The notes beneath the pieces were generated by a model. That model made no database searches. It saw nothing but the letters and a program-made list of their open reading frames with translations, and had not been told where the DNA came from. Below, in pieces: positions 1-13,039 of a DNA stretch of 64,000 nt; positions within the stretch are counted from its first letter, which is position 1, and every line of letters begins with the position of its first letter. A program made the position numbers and the translations under genes. Source of the stretch: Lanius collurio (lineage: Eukaryota; Chordata; Aves; Passeriformes; Laniidae); contig JACBWW010000004.1 in the NCBI GenBank assembly GCA_020086605.1, positions 40,940,478-41,004,477 of the forward strand, read 5' to 3'.

Positions 1-591
1 AGAAAAGCAAGAGAAGAGGAAGATGTAATCATTAGATATCTGATTAGCACTGCCACCTGGAAATTGTAGATAAAAACCCATTCATTTCTCAGTGCTGAGC
101 TGCTGCTTCTGCTCCAGACCCTCTTACACTCTCAATTGCTTTCTGATAATTTCCTAGAATTCCATCAGTTCAGTGTATAAATTCACACAGATCCTTACAA
201 TACTAAATCTACATAGAGACAATGTATGAGAACCTGAGAAGAGAATGTTGTCTACAGTTCCACCTCTATGGTTTGAGAAAATTCACTTTCCTGCATCTCT
301 GTTCCATGTTTGAGATAAATAGAAACTGGAAGCTCCAAGAAGCTGTGATGGTGGCTAGATGGAATTCATCCTGTGCATGAATGTCATGGGGCACCTTTTG
401 GGATTTCTGGGATGCCAAACAGCACCCTCTGTTCTATCCAACCTAAATAACTGAAAAAGGTATCTTGTATAAAAAAATTTAAACTACTCTAGAAAATAAA
501 TATTAAGAGAAAAAATACAGTTTCCTTTCCCCTTATTTCTTGTTCCCAAACCTCATAGTTTTCTTGATATTCACAGATATGCAAAAGCTCT

Positions 592-617
592 AAAAAAAAA
601 AAAAAAAAAAAAAAAAA
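592..617. repeat. Poly(A) tract, A26
   Basis: This is an uninterrupted run of 26 A. No retroposed gene body was recognised next to it, so it is best read as a simple repeat. Confidence 0.9.
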
Positions 618-3600
618 TTGGGTGTTAGCACGTGATGATAGCACATCAGTACTGGGATGCAAATAATAAATTCTGAAGCAATGTGATGGACAACATAATT
701 TTCATAACATCAAATAAAAGGTCCCAGAATATGTAGAGCTACATGACAAGGCTGAATTTAAAAAAATATCTAATTGTTTTGGGGGAAATCTGAAGAACAA
801 AAATTGAGAAAAAAGATGCAATTTCCATTGAAAGTTTTTCTTCTAAGACAGAGTTGAGAGGACATGCCTGCTATGCATCAAAGACTGTGGATAAGCTCAG
901 AGCGGAGCACACAACCACTCACTGTGTGGGTTACACTGCAGTCTGTCACCTGTCTTCTTAGGGCAAAAACTCCTAGAGCTTTGTGATTTCCAAAATCTTT
1001 TACCAGGGAACAGGAATCTAAAAACAAGGATCCTGACAGATGGCATCTTGAGATGGAACAACCAGCCTTATGGGAGGTGTCAGAACCACGGTTCTGTCAA
1101 ACTTCAACTTTTAAATCAAATTACTTAAGAGCAAGTGGTGCCAAATAGGAAAGGACACAGACAAATCTTTCTCCTGAAGTAGCAATCAGCAAGTCCTATG
1201 AAAAACCACAGTGAACCTCTTCTAATACCATCTGTTAATAAAATATGACGATGTGAGTACTGGGTTTATGCTGGCAGTCATTAGTATGGCTTCATCTGTA
1301 CCTTGGTAAATCCCACATGCTGGTTAATGACACAGACTATCTGCAGAGCCCTGAGTAAGTCCAACTGGGCTGATTAAGAAAACCCAAATGGAGAAAAAAC
1401 TTTTTGTAGGTTTTACAAGGCTACTACTGTTTTCCTTTAATGAAAAGACTTAAAAGACCTAACAAGATTGGAAATGTGAGCAAAACCACATGCCAGTTTG
1501 GAGCAAAGATGCAATGAAATGCATCAAGGTTTTGTTTTGATTAACTAAAAGATGGTGCTCATCTCAAGCAACACGTTTCACACACAAGATGGCTGTTCAT
1601 ACAGCCATCAGTTTTATCAGGAACTTGATCCATTATATGCTAATATGCACCAACTCTCCCTGGTGACTACCAAAAACTGGAAATAGTATCTCTCTCAGAT
1701 TTAATGAATACAGCACCGTTGGCAGCTACAACAGCAAATGCTGCATTCAGTACAACTACAGAAGGGTTTTGGAATAAACTTTTTAGCTATTAATTCCTAA
1801 TACTAGAAGTTACCTGCTAGTAACTGCCTTTATCTAGGGAAAGAGAATAAATCAAGCTTTCCCACTCTGGGAGTGTCAGTGTTCTTCTTCTAAAATGTTT
1901 ATCATATTACTGAAGATAATCATTAAACTCACTGGCACCTTTACAACATCGTAACAAACAGAAGCCAGGAAATATAATTTATTCAACCCCTTCTGAACAA
2001 CCCTTTTGGAAATGATAGCAGGTATGATATTAACTGATTAGAAACATTACTACAACATAAAAACTGAATATAGATAGAATCAATAGTGATTTTATGAGCA
2101 TGTTACTGAAAATTTTCTATGTACCAGTCTAGTAGCATTTAGAACAAAAGCTTTAAGTATGAAATTTGAGTGCTAAGTATTACCAGATTATACTTCAATG
2201 TGAGAAAGGTCACTGCCATCCTTGGCTATCAACATAAAATGTGTACGTGTTCCAAAAAAGTCAATTCGGATGTATAAACACCCAAATTACTTGGCAGTTT
2301 ATCGTACAGCCTCAGGACAGAATCAGCACAAATCATTTAATCATCTTGGTCTAAAACACAGATTAACTTCCATGATCTGTTCATAAAATCAACCAACCTC
2401 ACAGGAATCAACAAGTTTCAATCAGTATTTATTAGTCCGCAGCACTACAACAGGTTTTTGTTAGAATACAAAACCATACTTTCACCTGACTGAAACAGTC
2501 AAGCTGGTATTTTTCAGTTTATCAAAGAAGTGATACACTGCTTAAGAGCAAAATTTAATTATACCAGTCATAATCTGTGCCCCAAATATCTTTATTTGCC
2601 ATATTCTTAATTTTGGTACTACTGATACTCCTTTCCACCTTAGAAAGCCTGAATATCCTTGATAGTAGCATGGTCCCACTAGCACTAAATGGTCACTATG
2701 CAACAGTGCTGCCATCAGTGTTGCAATATCCTTCCATGTCAGAATGTCAAGGTCTTCACATCTAAACAAACATTTCATTGCACTGAAATGTTTCACAGTT
2801 TTTGCACTGAGAGAGGGATGGGGAACCCAACTTCATGCTCAGATGTCAGGTTCATGGCTAGAGCATGAATTTCACAAATTAAAGTAATTTGAGTTGGTTA
2901 CAATTCCCTGTGCAAGCACATAATTAATAAAATGGGAATAAACCTTACTGTACAATTTGCACCAGCACTTGCTCTAATTTCCCAGACAGCCACAGCCTCA
3001 TTACTTCCAAATTTGTGCATCTCATTATGATTCTGACACTCACGCTTGTACAATTAGTGATAAAATTACAGATTCATCCTGATTTACTGTGGCCTTTATT
3101 GCTGTTAATTAGGCAATGAAATGTGAAAACTGTTACAGCATTTTAATTATCTGAATGCAATCAGATTTGTATATTAAACAAAAAAAAACCCCCACAAAAC
3201 AAAAAACCAAAACCTGGAGAATGCTTTCTTTTTTTAGAAACATTTGCTGTTTTTGATGGAAACAGCTGATTGAGAGAAATTTGAAAATTTATTTTGCTGC
3301 TAGCTGAGGTGACAGCTCCTATCTATATCTGCCATGTACTGTTTTATTTTTTGCAGAAAGATTAAAAATGCCTTCTTATCAAAGGGCATCAAAATGTGCA
3401 GTAACAAAAACCTGAATGAAATATGCTCAGATAAATTGCCTAATCTCAGTAAAATTTTGTATTTTTTTAGCCAAGATCCTTCAAAAAACCCCTAGAGGAA
3501 CAGCCACCAGGCACAACTTACGTGCAGAAACAAAACCTCAAAGAAGGCAGCACCAAAATGCAAAGGAAAAAAGCACTGAAATCTCACCCTTGTTGCTGGA

Positions 3601-3648
3601 CTTAGGTTGAAGTAATTTTACAATTACTGATTGTTTTATAACAATTTA

Positions 3649-3924
3649 TGTAGAATGGTCAGAACCACCTCATTCTCATCAGCTCTCTCAACCAAGATGG
3701 GTGCCCTCCTGCAGTCAGCTGTAATGGAAAGTAATGGGAATACAACTTCTCTGGGGTAGCCACAGCATGGGTTAACATAGCACATAATCTGTAATTAGTC
3801 ATGTATGAGTGACGTATGTTTGAGTGTCTCTCCTACTATTTGATCTATGTTTCACTGAGCATTATTGCTTTGCTTTACTAATAAACTAGTTATAACTGGT
3901 TCGTTAGTTTTTGCTAAAGTACAG
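3649..3924 (+). mobile_element. Possible LTR fragment
   Basis: The stretch begins TGTAGAATGG and ends GTACA. It carries the T-rich run ATTGCTTTGCTTTACTAATA leading into AATAAACTAG near 3878-3888, about 35 bases before the end, as in an LTR R-U5 region. No target duplication was found and the family was not recognised. This is a weak call. Confidence 0.25.
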
Positions 3925-5018
3925 TAATTAATCGATTGTCATAGCACATTTGGAAGGAATTTGGGCAGAAGGTGGCTTTGGAGAGATGGAGAGCCAAACT
4001 GCTGGCACCATGACTGTCCCAGGACAGCCTGCAGTAGAAGGAAGGCAGCCAGAGGTCGACCGATCTCAGTAGAAGTCTTGCAGTGGCTGTGCACATCTAG
4101 GCTTCCCTCAGTAAAATGGCACATCCAGCAGGCAGGTCCTGTGTGGGCATTTACAAGTGCACACACTCAAGTCTGAATCCTGAGCTGCACTACACTTTGT
4201 GTGTTTGTATTTCTGTAAATACTTAGCTATATTAGCCTGTCTTCACAAGCCCCCATGAGAACACAGAGGCTGGCAAGCCTTCAGATAGCTGCTCATAACA
4301 CGTGTGGAATTTGTAGAAAAGAATTGCTGTCCCTTACTTTTTACTGTAGACTCACATTTGTAGGACATTATTCTCATTGTACCCAGTTAAGCCCTCCTTC
4401 AACCTAGTGTAACCCATCTAAGTGTTACCTTACTTGATTATAAATAACTTTCTATACAAAATACTTCTATTTTGATAATTCTGATTAGGCTACAATAAAC
4501 CTGTTCCCTCCTTTCATCATATATTGGATAGAATTTAATTGTTTTTCTTCTACAAGATCACACACACATAAAAACTATCATTATGTTCCTTGCAAAAATG
4601 AAATTGAACTGGTGTCACAGTTTCTCAATAGGCATGATATTTTAAATAGATTTTAAATAGATAAGCATCAGGAAATTTGAAAGGAAAGGCTCTCAAAGAA
4701 ATGTCAAATTTAGTAGATTTTATGCATGTGTATCTCACATATATGCATCTATCTGTAGTCCATAACATTAAAATATAATTAGCATGGTGGTGCACTGGGA
4801 ACTTCTCTGATCTCTCATTTACACCCTCATCTTAATTTATGTACATTATACTTCCTTTTTAAAAATGAAATAGCTAAGGAAAATATTCTCAAGTAAGACT
4901 GGTTTTTATTGTTCTGTTCTATTGTTCACCTTCAGTGAAACCAAATTCAAAACATTATGGTGAAAACACTGAAGCAGTAGCATTAGTGCTCCTACAGACA
5001 CACTAACTTTCATGATAT

Positions 5019-5350
5019 TGATGCCTTTTCCTGGTCTTAAAATCAAGAGTCAAACACGGTTAGAAGGGAAAAAGGGAATTTACCTTGATATTTATTTTAA
5101 GGATCCTTAGGTGCACCACGTCCAGGTTGAAGGCACTGCAATGCACCCCCTACCAAAAATCTGGTATAACATTATAGGTCTTACTAATTAGTGTATCTAT
5201 CAAAAATTCCCCAATTAGAGGCTGGAATGAGCCCCCTGCCCCCCAAGGAACCTTCTCCTGGATGGTTCTATCTTAGTTTACAGAATGCAAACTATGGAGA
5301 GGACCTTGGGGTCTGGGGCACATTGATCCCTAACTACGAAGCTTCTAAAA
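5019..5350 (-). mobile_element. LTR-like remnant (ERVL-like), antisense
   Basis: Read on the minus strand the block has a U3-like GC-rich segment (with GGGGGGCAGGGGGCTC near 5240), then an R/U5-like end. The end contains an AATAAA polyadenylation signal inside CTTAAAATAAATATC (about 5087-5101), followed by about 70 bases ending GGCATCA at 5019. The layout and wording resemble LTRs of avian ERVL-class elements as I remember them. No matching target duplication was found and the upper boundary is approximate, so it may be truncated or longer. Confidence 0.5.
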
Positions 5351-6053
5351 TGTTTAGTCTCCTAGCTTGACAAACAAGTCCCAGAATATAGGCAAAAAGC
5401 ACTAAGAATACAGAAGTTGTAAAAACGTATAAAGGGGTATAAAAGAAAAGGAAAAAAAATCATCATGACATCATATAAAAATACTTAATTTATCCATGTA
5501 TTTAGTGTTCAGAAAGCATGAAAAAACCTGAATGTTTCAGAGATATTTCATCCATTGTTTCTCTCATGCCTTCTTCATCCTCTGTACTTCCAACACCACA
5601 ATCAGCTCCCTGAAAATAATTTTGGAAACTGTACCAGAAAAAAATATTATTGAATTGAATATCTGCCCGAGGAACTAAATATGGAAGAAATCCTAGAGTG
5701 ATGAGCTTAATATATAGAAATAAACATTAATTTATTCAGTAATTTTTCACTTTAAAGCTAGCTTCCCCCAGAAGTGTACAAAAATAAGTACCAGCATTTT
5801 TCAAATACTAGAAATGCAAATATTAGGCAATTTGCCAAAGGTGACATGAGTCAATAAGAGAATTATGAGCAGACTCCAGTTCCTGGCTGAATTATGAAAT
5901 TAAACTGCTCATTGGTAAAGCCCTTAAAGTCAGGGCAAGCAACACATATTGCTCATAGAAGCACAGAAATTATGATGACAGAATATATATAAATAAGTGC
6001 ACATACTCAGTGTGATAGTACTGCAGTCCCTTAAGCTTCTTGAAAAAGCTGTA

Positions 6054-6087
6054 CTTCTACTTCTACTTCTACTGTAAAAGTAGAAGC
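6054..6087. repeat. CTTCTA-type repeat ending in a perfect hairpin
   Basis: Consecutive TTCTAC hexamers run into an inverted repeat: CTTCTACT at 6066-6073, loop GTAAA, AGTAGAAG at 6079-6086. The stem is 8 bp with no mismatch. Confidence 0.7.
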
Positions 6088-7024
6088 ATCATTATTTTAT
6101 TTTCTACTCAAAGACACTGCACAGTCACCTGTTCTGCTTAAGAGTGTGCACAAGATCACCCCATTATGATTTATGGGATCCTATCATCTAAACACTCAGA
6201 CAGCAGATGAACTTAGTTATTAGTGTGCATTCTTAATAAATATCCTAATACCTTATTTTACTTGTCAGACAACCTTTCCTTTTTTTTAACCATTCATTTG
6301 TACACACATAAATAACAAAAAATCTCCATCTGGATGCACACACTTCAGGGAAGATTTTACAACTGTCACAAACAGTAGAAAGGATGGTACTGGCTCCACC
6401 AGGCCAGCTGAGTGTCCCAGCTCAGTGCATAGGTTCCCAGTGAAACAGATACATCTTCCTTAAGAATATGATCCTTTTGGCATGCAAGGGTAAGTGCAGC
6501 CAATTAACATAAAGCAGTAAGACAGACTCCCAAGTGTGAAATCTAATGTATTGGAAGATCTAACCTGGCCAGCTTCATTAAACCATCTCAGAATAATGAA
6601 CATCTTAAAAGTGAAAAATTAATTAATCATAAATAACTAATAAAGTGTATTTTATCCATAACTTTTTACAGCCTTTTTCAAAGGCAACTAAGGAGAAAAG
6701 CAACAAAGTCATTCCTGCCCATCCTCTTATTTTTTGGCTCTGTGTGGAGAATGAAACAGTAAACTGTTATTATCTAGCTTAAAAGCAAAAAGTTGATGTA
6801 TAATACTGAAATCTAGGAGATGCATTTCCAATAAATTTGCAAGTTAATTATTATGTATTTATAATCTAGCAGACTGCTATACAAGTAGATTTTCCATACA
6901 ATAGTATCTAATCAGTACAAGATGGTGCATTTCATTAAATGTTTTTAAGTGACATGAGAATGAGGGCACTCACATGAATACTAAAATAAGCACACTGACA
7001 TATCAAAGAATTGTTGAAAAACTT

Positions 7025-7430
7025 GTACTGCACTACCTCCCCAAACATCACTCTCACTTTAATCCTGACCCATAAGCTCTCTGCTTCTCATTCATCCCCA
7101 GGCAGAGCTCCAGCTCCATGCACTCCAGCTGCTCAGAACACAGAGGGTGACATCCACCCCTCATCACCACTACCTGTGCTTCCTAAAGACCCCCTATCTT
7201 TCCATTCCCACACTCCAGTCATCATGATGGCAAGATCATAGCCCTGCATGCATGCACACCTCTCTAACTCCTCTTGCTTATTCCCCATGCTGTGTGTTTG
7301 CACAGAGGCATTTAAGCTGGGCCCCCAATGAAGCTGACTTACTGGCCAGAGTGTCTGGAATTCCCTTGTGCTGCCCTTCAGGTGCTCTTCTGCTGATCTG
7401 CAATTTGTCTCCAGGCTCAGGGCTTTTATT
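7025..7430 (-). mobile_element. CR1 LINE fragment: ORF2 endonuclease N-terminal region, degenerate
   Basis: On the minus strand the translation shows THSMGNKQEELE, then a GYDLA block where functional CR1 has its I-T-E-T-W-W-D endonuclease motif, then ESLWVRIK in a shifted frame. These are landmarks of the apurinic-like endonuclease at the start of CR1 ORF2. The catalytic motif has decayed (MMTGVWEW in its place) and frames change, so it is dead. It lacks the reverse transcriptase and the CR1 3' tail. Similarity may extend to about 7560. A long open frame across the region reflects this relic, not a host gene. Confidence 0.7.
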
Positions 7431-8617
7431 AGGGGCACTGGCATCAAACTGGTGGAAATGGAATGAACCCAGGTTCCCCTTCCCCAGCAACCGTATTTTA
7501 AAATCCTCTTCCCCATGTTGGCAAGCATATGACGTATAACACAAGTGAGGTTTGTCATTAAACACTCCCTCCCCGAGATTGCATTTCCTGTCTTACTGGA
7601 TATGAGGGCTCCTTCTCCATACTCTGTTTGTTGAGACTCAGTGGTTATGCCAGTGTTTGAAATAAAGGAAGATGAACAAGAGAGGTAACTTGTATAATGG
7701 AAAAACACAAATTTGCTGAAGAGACGTCAAGAATTTAACTATGGTTTTCTGCTTAGTAATCAGGACTGTGTCTGTCTCTTACAATAGCTCACAGAACTAG
7801 ACAGTGCAACACTAACTTTACCTAAGATTACAAAAAGCTCTGCACAAAGCTGAAGTACAGTAACACCACAGCACTGCAACAGAAGTATGAGAAAAAGAAA
7901 GAACATGTGTGCTCTTACCCTGCACTGATTCTGCAATGGAACACTGAAACAGCTCAAATTAAGTGTAAAACTGTCCAATCTTAAGAACAGCTGTAAATGA
8001 TGGTGTTTTTTCAGTGCTTCAACATTATGTGTCAGCATCATCAGTACAGCACACTCATGCATGGCTGATAGAATCCACACCCTTCCATCATCCAGCACCC
8101 CCACACCCAGCCTATGTTTCCTCAGAGAGGAAGGGTGCTTAGGAGTATTTTAAATTCTAGGCTTACTTGTTCAACCACTTGTCCTCAGCCCCAAGATGAC
8201 TGTTACATGTTTCACTGAATCTATGAAATTGGAACACACAATGAGGGAGGAAAAAAAAGCCCATGATTTAACCAGAAGAGGTGGGGAGCTGGGGAAAAGT
8301 AGTCAAGCATCAGCACATTGCCCAAGTGTTGTCAAGGCAGCCAAGAGGGCACTGAGAGAATACAGATAGACAGCAGCAAGTACACGGATGAAGTATATGG
8401 GAATTCTTTGTTGGTTGTAAGCATCACCTTTAGATCACAAAGCAAGGGGTAATTTTCTCCTGAATCTTTTTATGAACACATTAAGCTACAAAGGTTAACT
8501 CTACAAAAAAACACTGCATGACCATGTAAAGCACTTAGAATACATGGAACAAGCATCCCAGACATATGAACAAAGAAAGTCAAAATGTCTAGCACGTACA
8601 ATGTTTACATACAATTT

Positions 8618-8623
8618 GTGGTC
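8618..8623. repeat. Target-site duplication, left copy (GTGGTC)
   Basis: These six bases directly precede the TG of the solo LTR. They are repeated exactly just after its CA at 9017-9022. Confidence 0.7.
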
Positions 8624-9016
8624 TGTAGAGGCCGGTGGGCCTGCTGAGAAAGCTTCCCCAGAATGCTCTGTTCTGTTATGTTAATGTTCCCCAGTTCTGC
8701 TCCCCTGGCTGGCTCCGTTGGTGGCCACAACCCTTGTTACTTGATACACCCTGGGAGTTGCTTCATCAGCCCCCTTACCCTGGACCCCTCATTGTTCTCC
8801 CTGGGGGACTTCCCTGAACCCTTGCAGGGGTGCGGACACATCAAATCTCTCCTGTAGAACCCTATGCAAGGACTCTTGCTGCTCATTTCATCGTCAGACT
8901 CTTTTAGCCAGCTGTCTGGGCTGTGTGTGCCAGTGTGCTGGCTGCACCGGGCGGCTTTGTCCTGGAGACACTTTCAGGAAGGTTGCTACATGGAACCAGC
9001 TAAGGAGAAAGTGACA
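8624..9016 (+). mobile_element. Solo LTR of an endogenous retrovirus (ERVK-like by TSD length)
   Basis: The 393-bp GC-richer block begins TGTAGAGG and ends AGTGACA, so it has the TG...CA termini (with TGT/ACA inverted ends) of a retroviral LTR. It is bracketed by an exact 6-bp duplication, GTGGTC, at 8618-8623 and 9017-9022. A 6-bp duplication is typical of class II (ERVK/alpha- and beta-type) integrations in vertebrates. No internal gag, pol or env sequence lies beside it, so it is a solo LTR left by recombination between two LTRs. Orientation is inferred from the general look of the U3-like and U5-like halves and is less certain than the boundaries. A short open frame inside it is not a gene. 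Confidence 0.75.
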
Positions 9017-9022
9017 GTGGTC
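9017..9022. repeat. Target-site duplication, right copy (GTGGTC)
   Basis: This is an exact copy of 8618-8623, immediately after the terminal CA of the solo LTR. Confidence 0.7.
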
Positions 9023-10230
9023 AGTGTTATTCAAGAGAGCAATTCAGACACTAGAACTTGCTCTCTCTGGTAAACCATTTATTACCTGAAAGCAACCTAA
9101 CTCTCATTTTACAGAAGTCAAAATATTGTGCCTTAATAATATCTTTTGGATCTTGAAATACTCCCTTGATGTAGGACAGTTATGCTTCTGTTGGTCCACC
9201 ACAAGAATTATGCCTTTCTGTCAAGTACTGACTCTTTGATACTACTCAAGGTACATCTACTTAACATCATTTAAGAAATGCTGAACCATCTTTCCCTGGA
9301 TATCACTTTCAAAATTACATCAGCTTGAAAGAATACATAAAATATGAAGCATACCCTCTGCTAATAGCCACTGTAAAAGGAATAATACCCATTATCCAGT
9401 GTAATTAGCTACAAGTTTCTGAATGCCAATTCACCACACAGAGCTGAATGACAGGAGAACAGTCAGCTTGACCACTGAGGTCTTTATGAATTGCATACAT
9501 TAGCAAATCTCAGTAAGAAAATGCCCTGAAGTATGTACTTGCAATTTCACTGCTATTAGAGGGTATTAAAAGTTATTCACATGCCACAGCTAGAACGAGA
9601 CAAAAATAGAAAGCTTACATAAGCTTCTATTATGAATAATGACTACTGAGTGTAAAAGTAATTGAAAAGGAGATTTGAGGCAGACACTGGTAGGCTAGAC
9701 TTGCCTTAGCTCTAAAAACACACAATAATATAAAGGACATACAGCTGATCCGTATCCATTTATAAACACTGCATGTGATGTGCTTACTGAGATAATTACT
9801 GTATGCACATATGAATTTGGTTTAGTAAAAGAGCTGTTCAGAAACTGTACACAATCACTGGATTAGCAAAAATTGCCAGGTTATGAATGATTCAACCAGA
9901 AAACATCACTGACAGAAATACTGGAGGTCTTAAAGCTCAAAGCTGCAACAATTATTTTGCCAAAGTTGCAGATCTAAAGACAGTAAACAACTAGGAAGTA
10001 ATTTCCAGCTTTCACCTAGGCGAAACATGTTGCAGGGGCCTGCTATGCAATCACAGTTCATACACCAAGCACACCTTTTAAAAGCAAGTTCTCCTACAGG
10101 AAGATTATGTTTAGAAGGATCACTCAGTAAGACCAGAAATGGCAACAGAAAAACAGCTAACACACAAATCCTGACAAAGATACCTTTAAGGAAGTGCTTA
10201 TTTCAGGTAGAACGTCAAGTGTGTGAAAAC

Positions 10231-10260
10231 TTGCCTTAGGAAACCTCGCCTTAGGAAACC
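10231..10260. repeat. 15-bp tandem duplication
   Basis: Two adjacent 15-base units share GCCTTAGGAAACC and differ at one base. Confidence 0.85.
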
Positions 10261-13039
10261 TCTATCATTCTCTAGCATCAAGCACCTTCAATGTTCAATA
10301 TTTCATATGGATTGATTAGTGTGGGTTGGTCATACAGGGACTTAAAGTTTCCTTTGTAACTAGCTTAAACACCATGCCTGTTAACATCAATAGGTTCTAC
10401 GCTTGCCTAATACCTACAAGAATATGCATGCAAAGAAAACACTGATCTAACAATTACTTAGACCAAAAATGCATTTCTTTCTCTAACCTTCCCAAATACT
10501 TGTGATATAAAGGGTCATGGTGCCCACTCACATGTACATTAAGCAGACATAGCTCTCATAAGAATGAGAACAGCAGTCACAATCTATGATCAACAACCCA
10601 TATTTTCACCAAATTACAGCGCATGTTGTTTCACTAACATCAGCTAAAGAACTCCCTAACTGCAAAAAAGAGCGACTAAAATAATGAGGAGCTAGAAGGA
10701 GAAAGAAAATTGTGTGGCCCTGTGATATTCAGAGGTCATGGCAAATTTAATCAGCAAGTGCTGCCAACAGTGCTATATCCCAGAGTTCAATCTATCTGGA
10801 GATAAAAGAATATAAAGTGAAAGCTAAACTGTGACTGAACAGAGAGATTGGAAACAACCTCCCTTCATTTTCAGCCGGCCTCTTAACCAAATATACTGTG
10901 TGCAACAGCGACCTTAGCTCCTGAAGATGACGCACTAGAAAACTGGCAAATTTTTTTACAGCATACATTAAGGAACCCTTTTTACTACATCTTTGTAAGT
11001 ATATCAGTAGTAGACATTGGCCTTTGCCAGAATACTCACTGCAATTTCAGAAAAATTATTTATTAATCACTGATGCACTGGTTTGTTTCATTTGAAACAG
11101 GAAAAAGCTCTAAACCTCTAAAACACAACACAGAGCCCCATCAACTTCCAAAGCATCCTTCAGTTCCAAAAATACAGAAGTAGAGCACCAGCAGGTGTTT
11201 ACAGATAAAGACCTTTGAGACTTAAGGTTCTTAAAACCATATTAGCAATAATATCATTCAATACTGAATCTCAAGGAGCTTTACAAAAATATCATTCTGA
11301 AATGCAGCACATCTGAGCAAAAGAACACATTCAAAATAATACATAATCATGCCAACACTGGGGAAAAAACCCTGATCACATAATGCCCCAAGATAATCTG
11401 TGTGAGTAGAAAGTGGCTTTGCTTTTCAGGTTCGATGGAAGTGCCTGATAAACCACATTCTCTAGAAACTTCTAAAGTGAACTCAAGTTTCTGTTTGCAC
11501 ATAATAGTAGACAGGAATTATTGTGTGATTATTATTAATATAAGTGTGAACAAGTATGATTTCATATGCCGTTATTTTTAAGCAATATGCTGTTTTACCT
11601 CCAGTATTTAGCACCAGAGAAAGCAAAAACCTCTGGAATTAAAATTTATCACAAATCTTATGGCAGTTCCAATTGGTTGTACAAAGGCACATCCCATAGG
11701 TGACTTTCAAATTGTGCAGATGAGGAATTCCACATACTGAAAAGCATAAATGCAACCAAGAATCATCCAAGAGAAGTGATCTGTTCCCTTATAGTTATTC
11801 TACTGAACAGCTGCTCTTCAGTTTAATATCCTAGGGAAAAGTTTCTTGTCTTTTTGTAAAGAATAATAGCAAAGCCATCAGTAAGAAAAAAACCAAACCA
11901 TAAGAAATCTGAAAAAGACCCTCACTACAAATACCAAACCAATGAACAAAAATTTGCTAGGTTGTGCACTATAGAACCCAAATGTATTTCAACAGCCAAG
12001 GCAACGGACAGATATTTTCATACTTGCTTTGTCAAGACAGGCGCAACTTTCTATTGCAGAAATCAGCTTGGTGTTAGTTCACTAAATATGTGAAACAAAC
12101 TGAATTCCTAGCTGAAATTTTCTTTGAAGAATGCTACTCTAGTATCTTAACTCTAAACATAGCCCAAAACTCTAATATTCTAACATCTACTTCTTCAAAA
12201 TAAAACATTAATTTAAACTGATACCAAAGCCCTAAAATTATACTGACAATAGTGTATAACTGGAAAATATCTGGAGAGAGTATTTAGTCTCGACTGAGTG
12301 TGATTCTGGAATCACTCAAGCATTTTTTTGAAAAAGCACTTTAAAGAAATCATGCTGTTGTTAACTACTTATTCTGTGCAATGATTGCTTTGTTCTTATT
12401 TCCTCAGTGACTACCATTATACATAACAAGGACTGTTTAACTTCTCTACAACTGTGTTTCTGTATTGATCTTTTGAGGCAATTTTTCAGATGCTTTCTAA
12501 AAGAAGAAAAAAATCCAAATCTAAATGAAATTATTACTTGTGACATAGCGCCTCCAAACAAATCCCCGAAGCGAAAGGTCACAGTTTACTCTTACAGAAA
12601 CTATGGTGGCTACCTTTCTGTATTAAATAAAAAAAAATAAAAATTCTAGCGATGCTGATACATTTAATTCCTGTGGGAAAGACTTGTGTAAATCCATTAC
12701 TTCTATGTTTTTCATTCAGACAGTTGATTCAGGCTTGCCCTTCCAAAGACACCCTACTCAGTAATCTCACCAAAATACATATTCTAGACTGTTCCAGTGG
12801 ATGAAGATAAAACTTCCTCAGGGGAGTCTGCAGTGGTCTTATTCTGACATGACTAAAACACAAAAAATTGCAGGACTGACATTCAGAAGGAGACCACTAC
12901 AACCTCCAGGTGCCAGTGGCCAGAAGACTTACTGCCATACAACGATGCAGCACACAACAAAGCACCAAGTGTGCCATGGGTTGCAGCGATGCTTGGTAAA
13001 CAGCTCTAATGAGCTCTTCCTAAGGGATACCAAAGTACT

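Noticed and set aside
7133..7708. Minus-strand 191-codon open frame as a host gene
   Set aside because: The peptide holds CR1 ORF2 endonuclease landmarks such as SMGNKQEELE in decayed form, so it is a LINE relic.
12407..12640. Plus-strand open frame with KSPKRKVTVYSYRNYGG
   Set aside because: No recognised family, no splice or promoter support, and a length within chance expectation.
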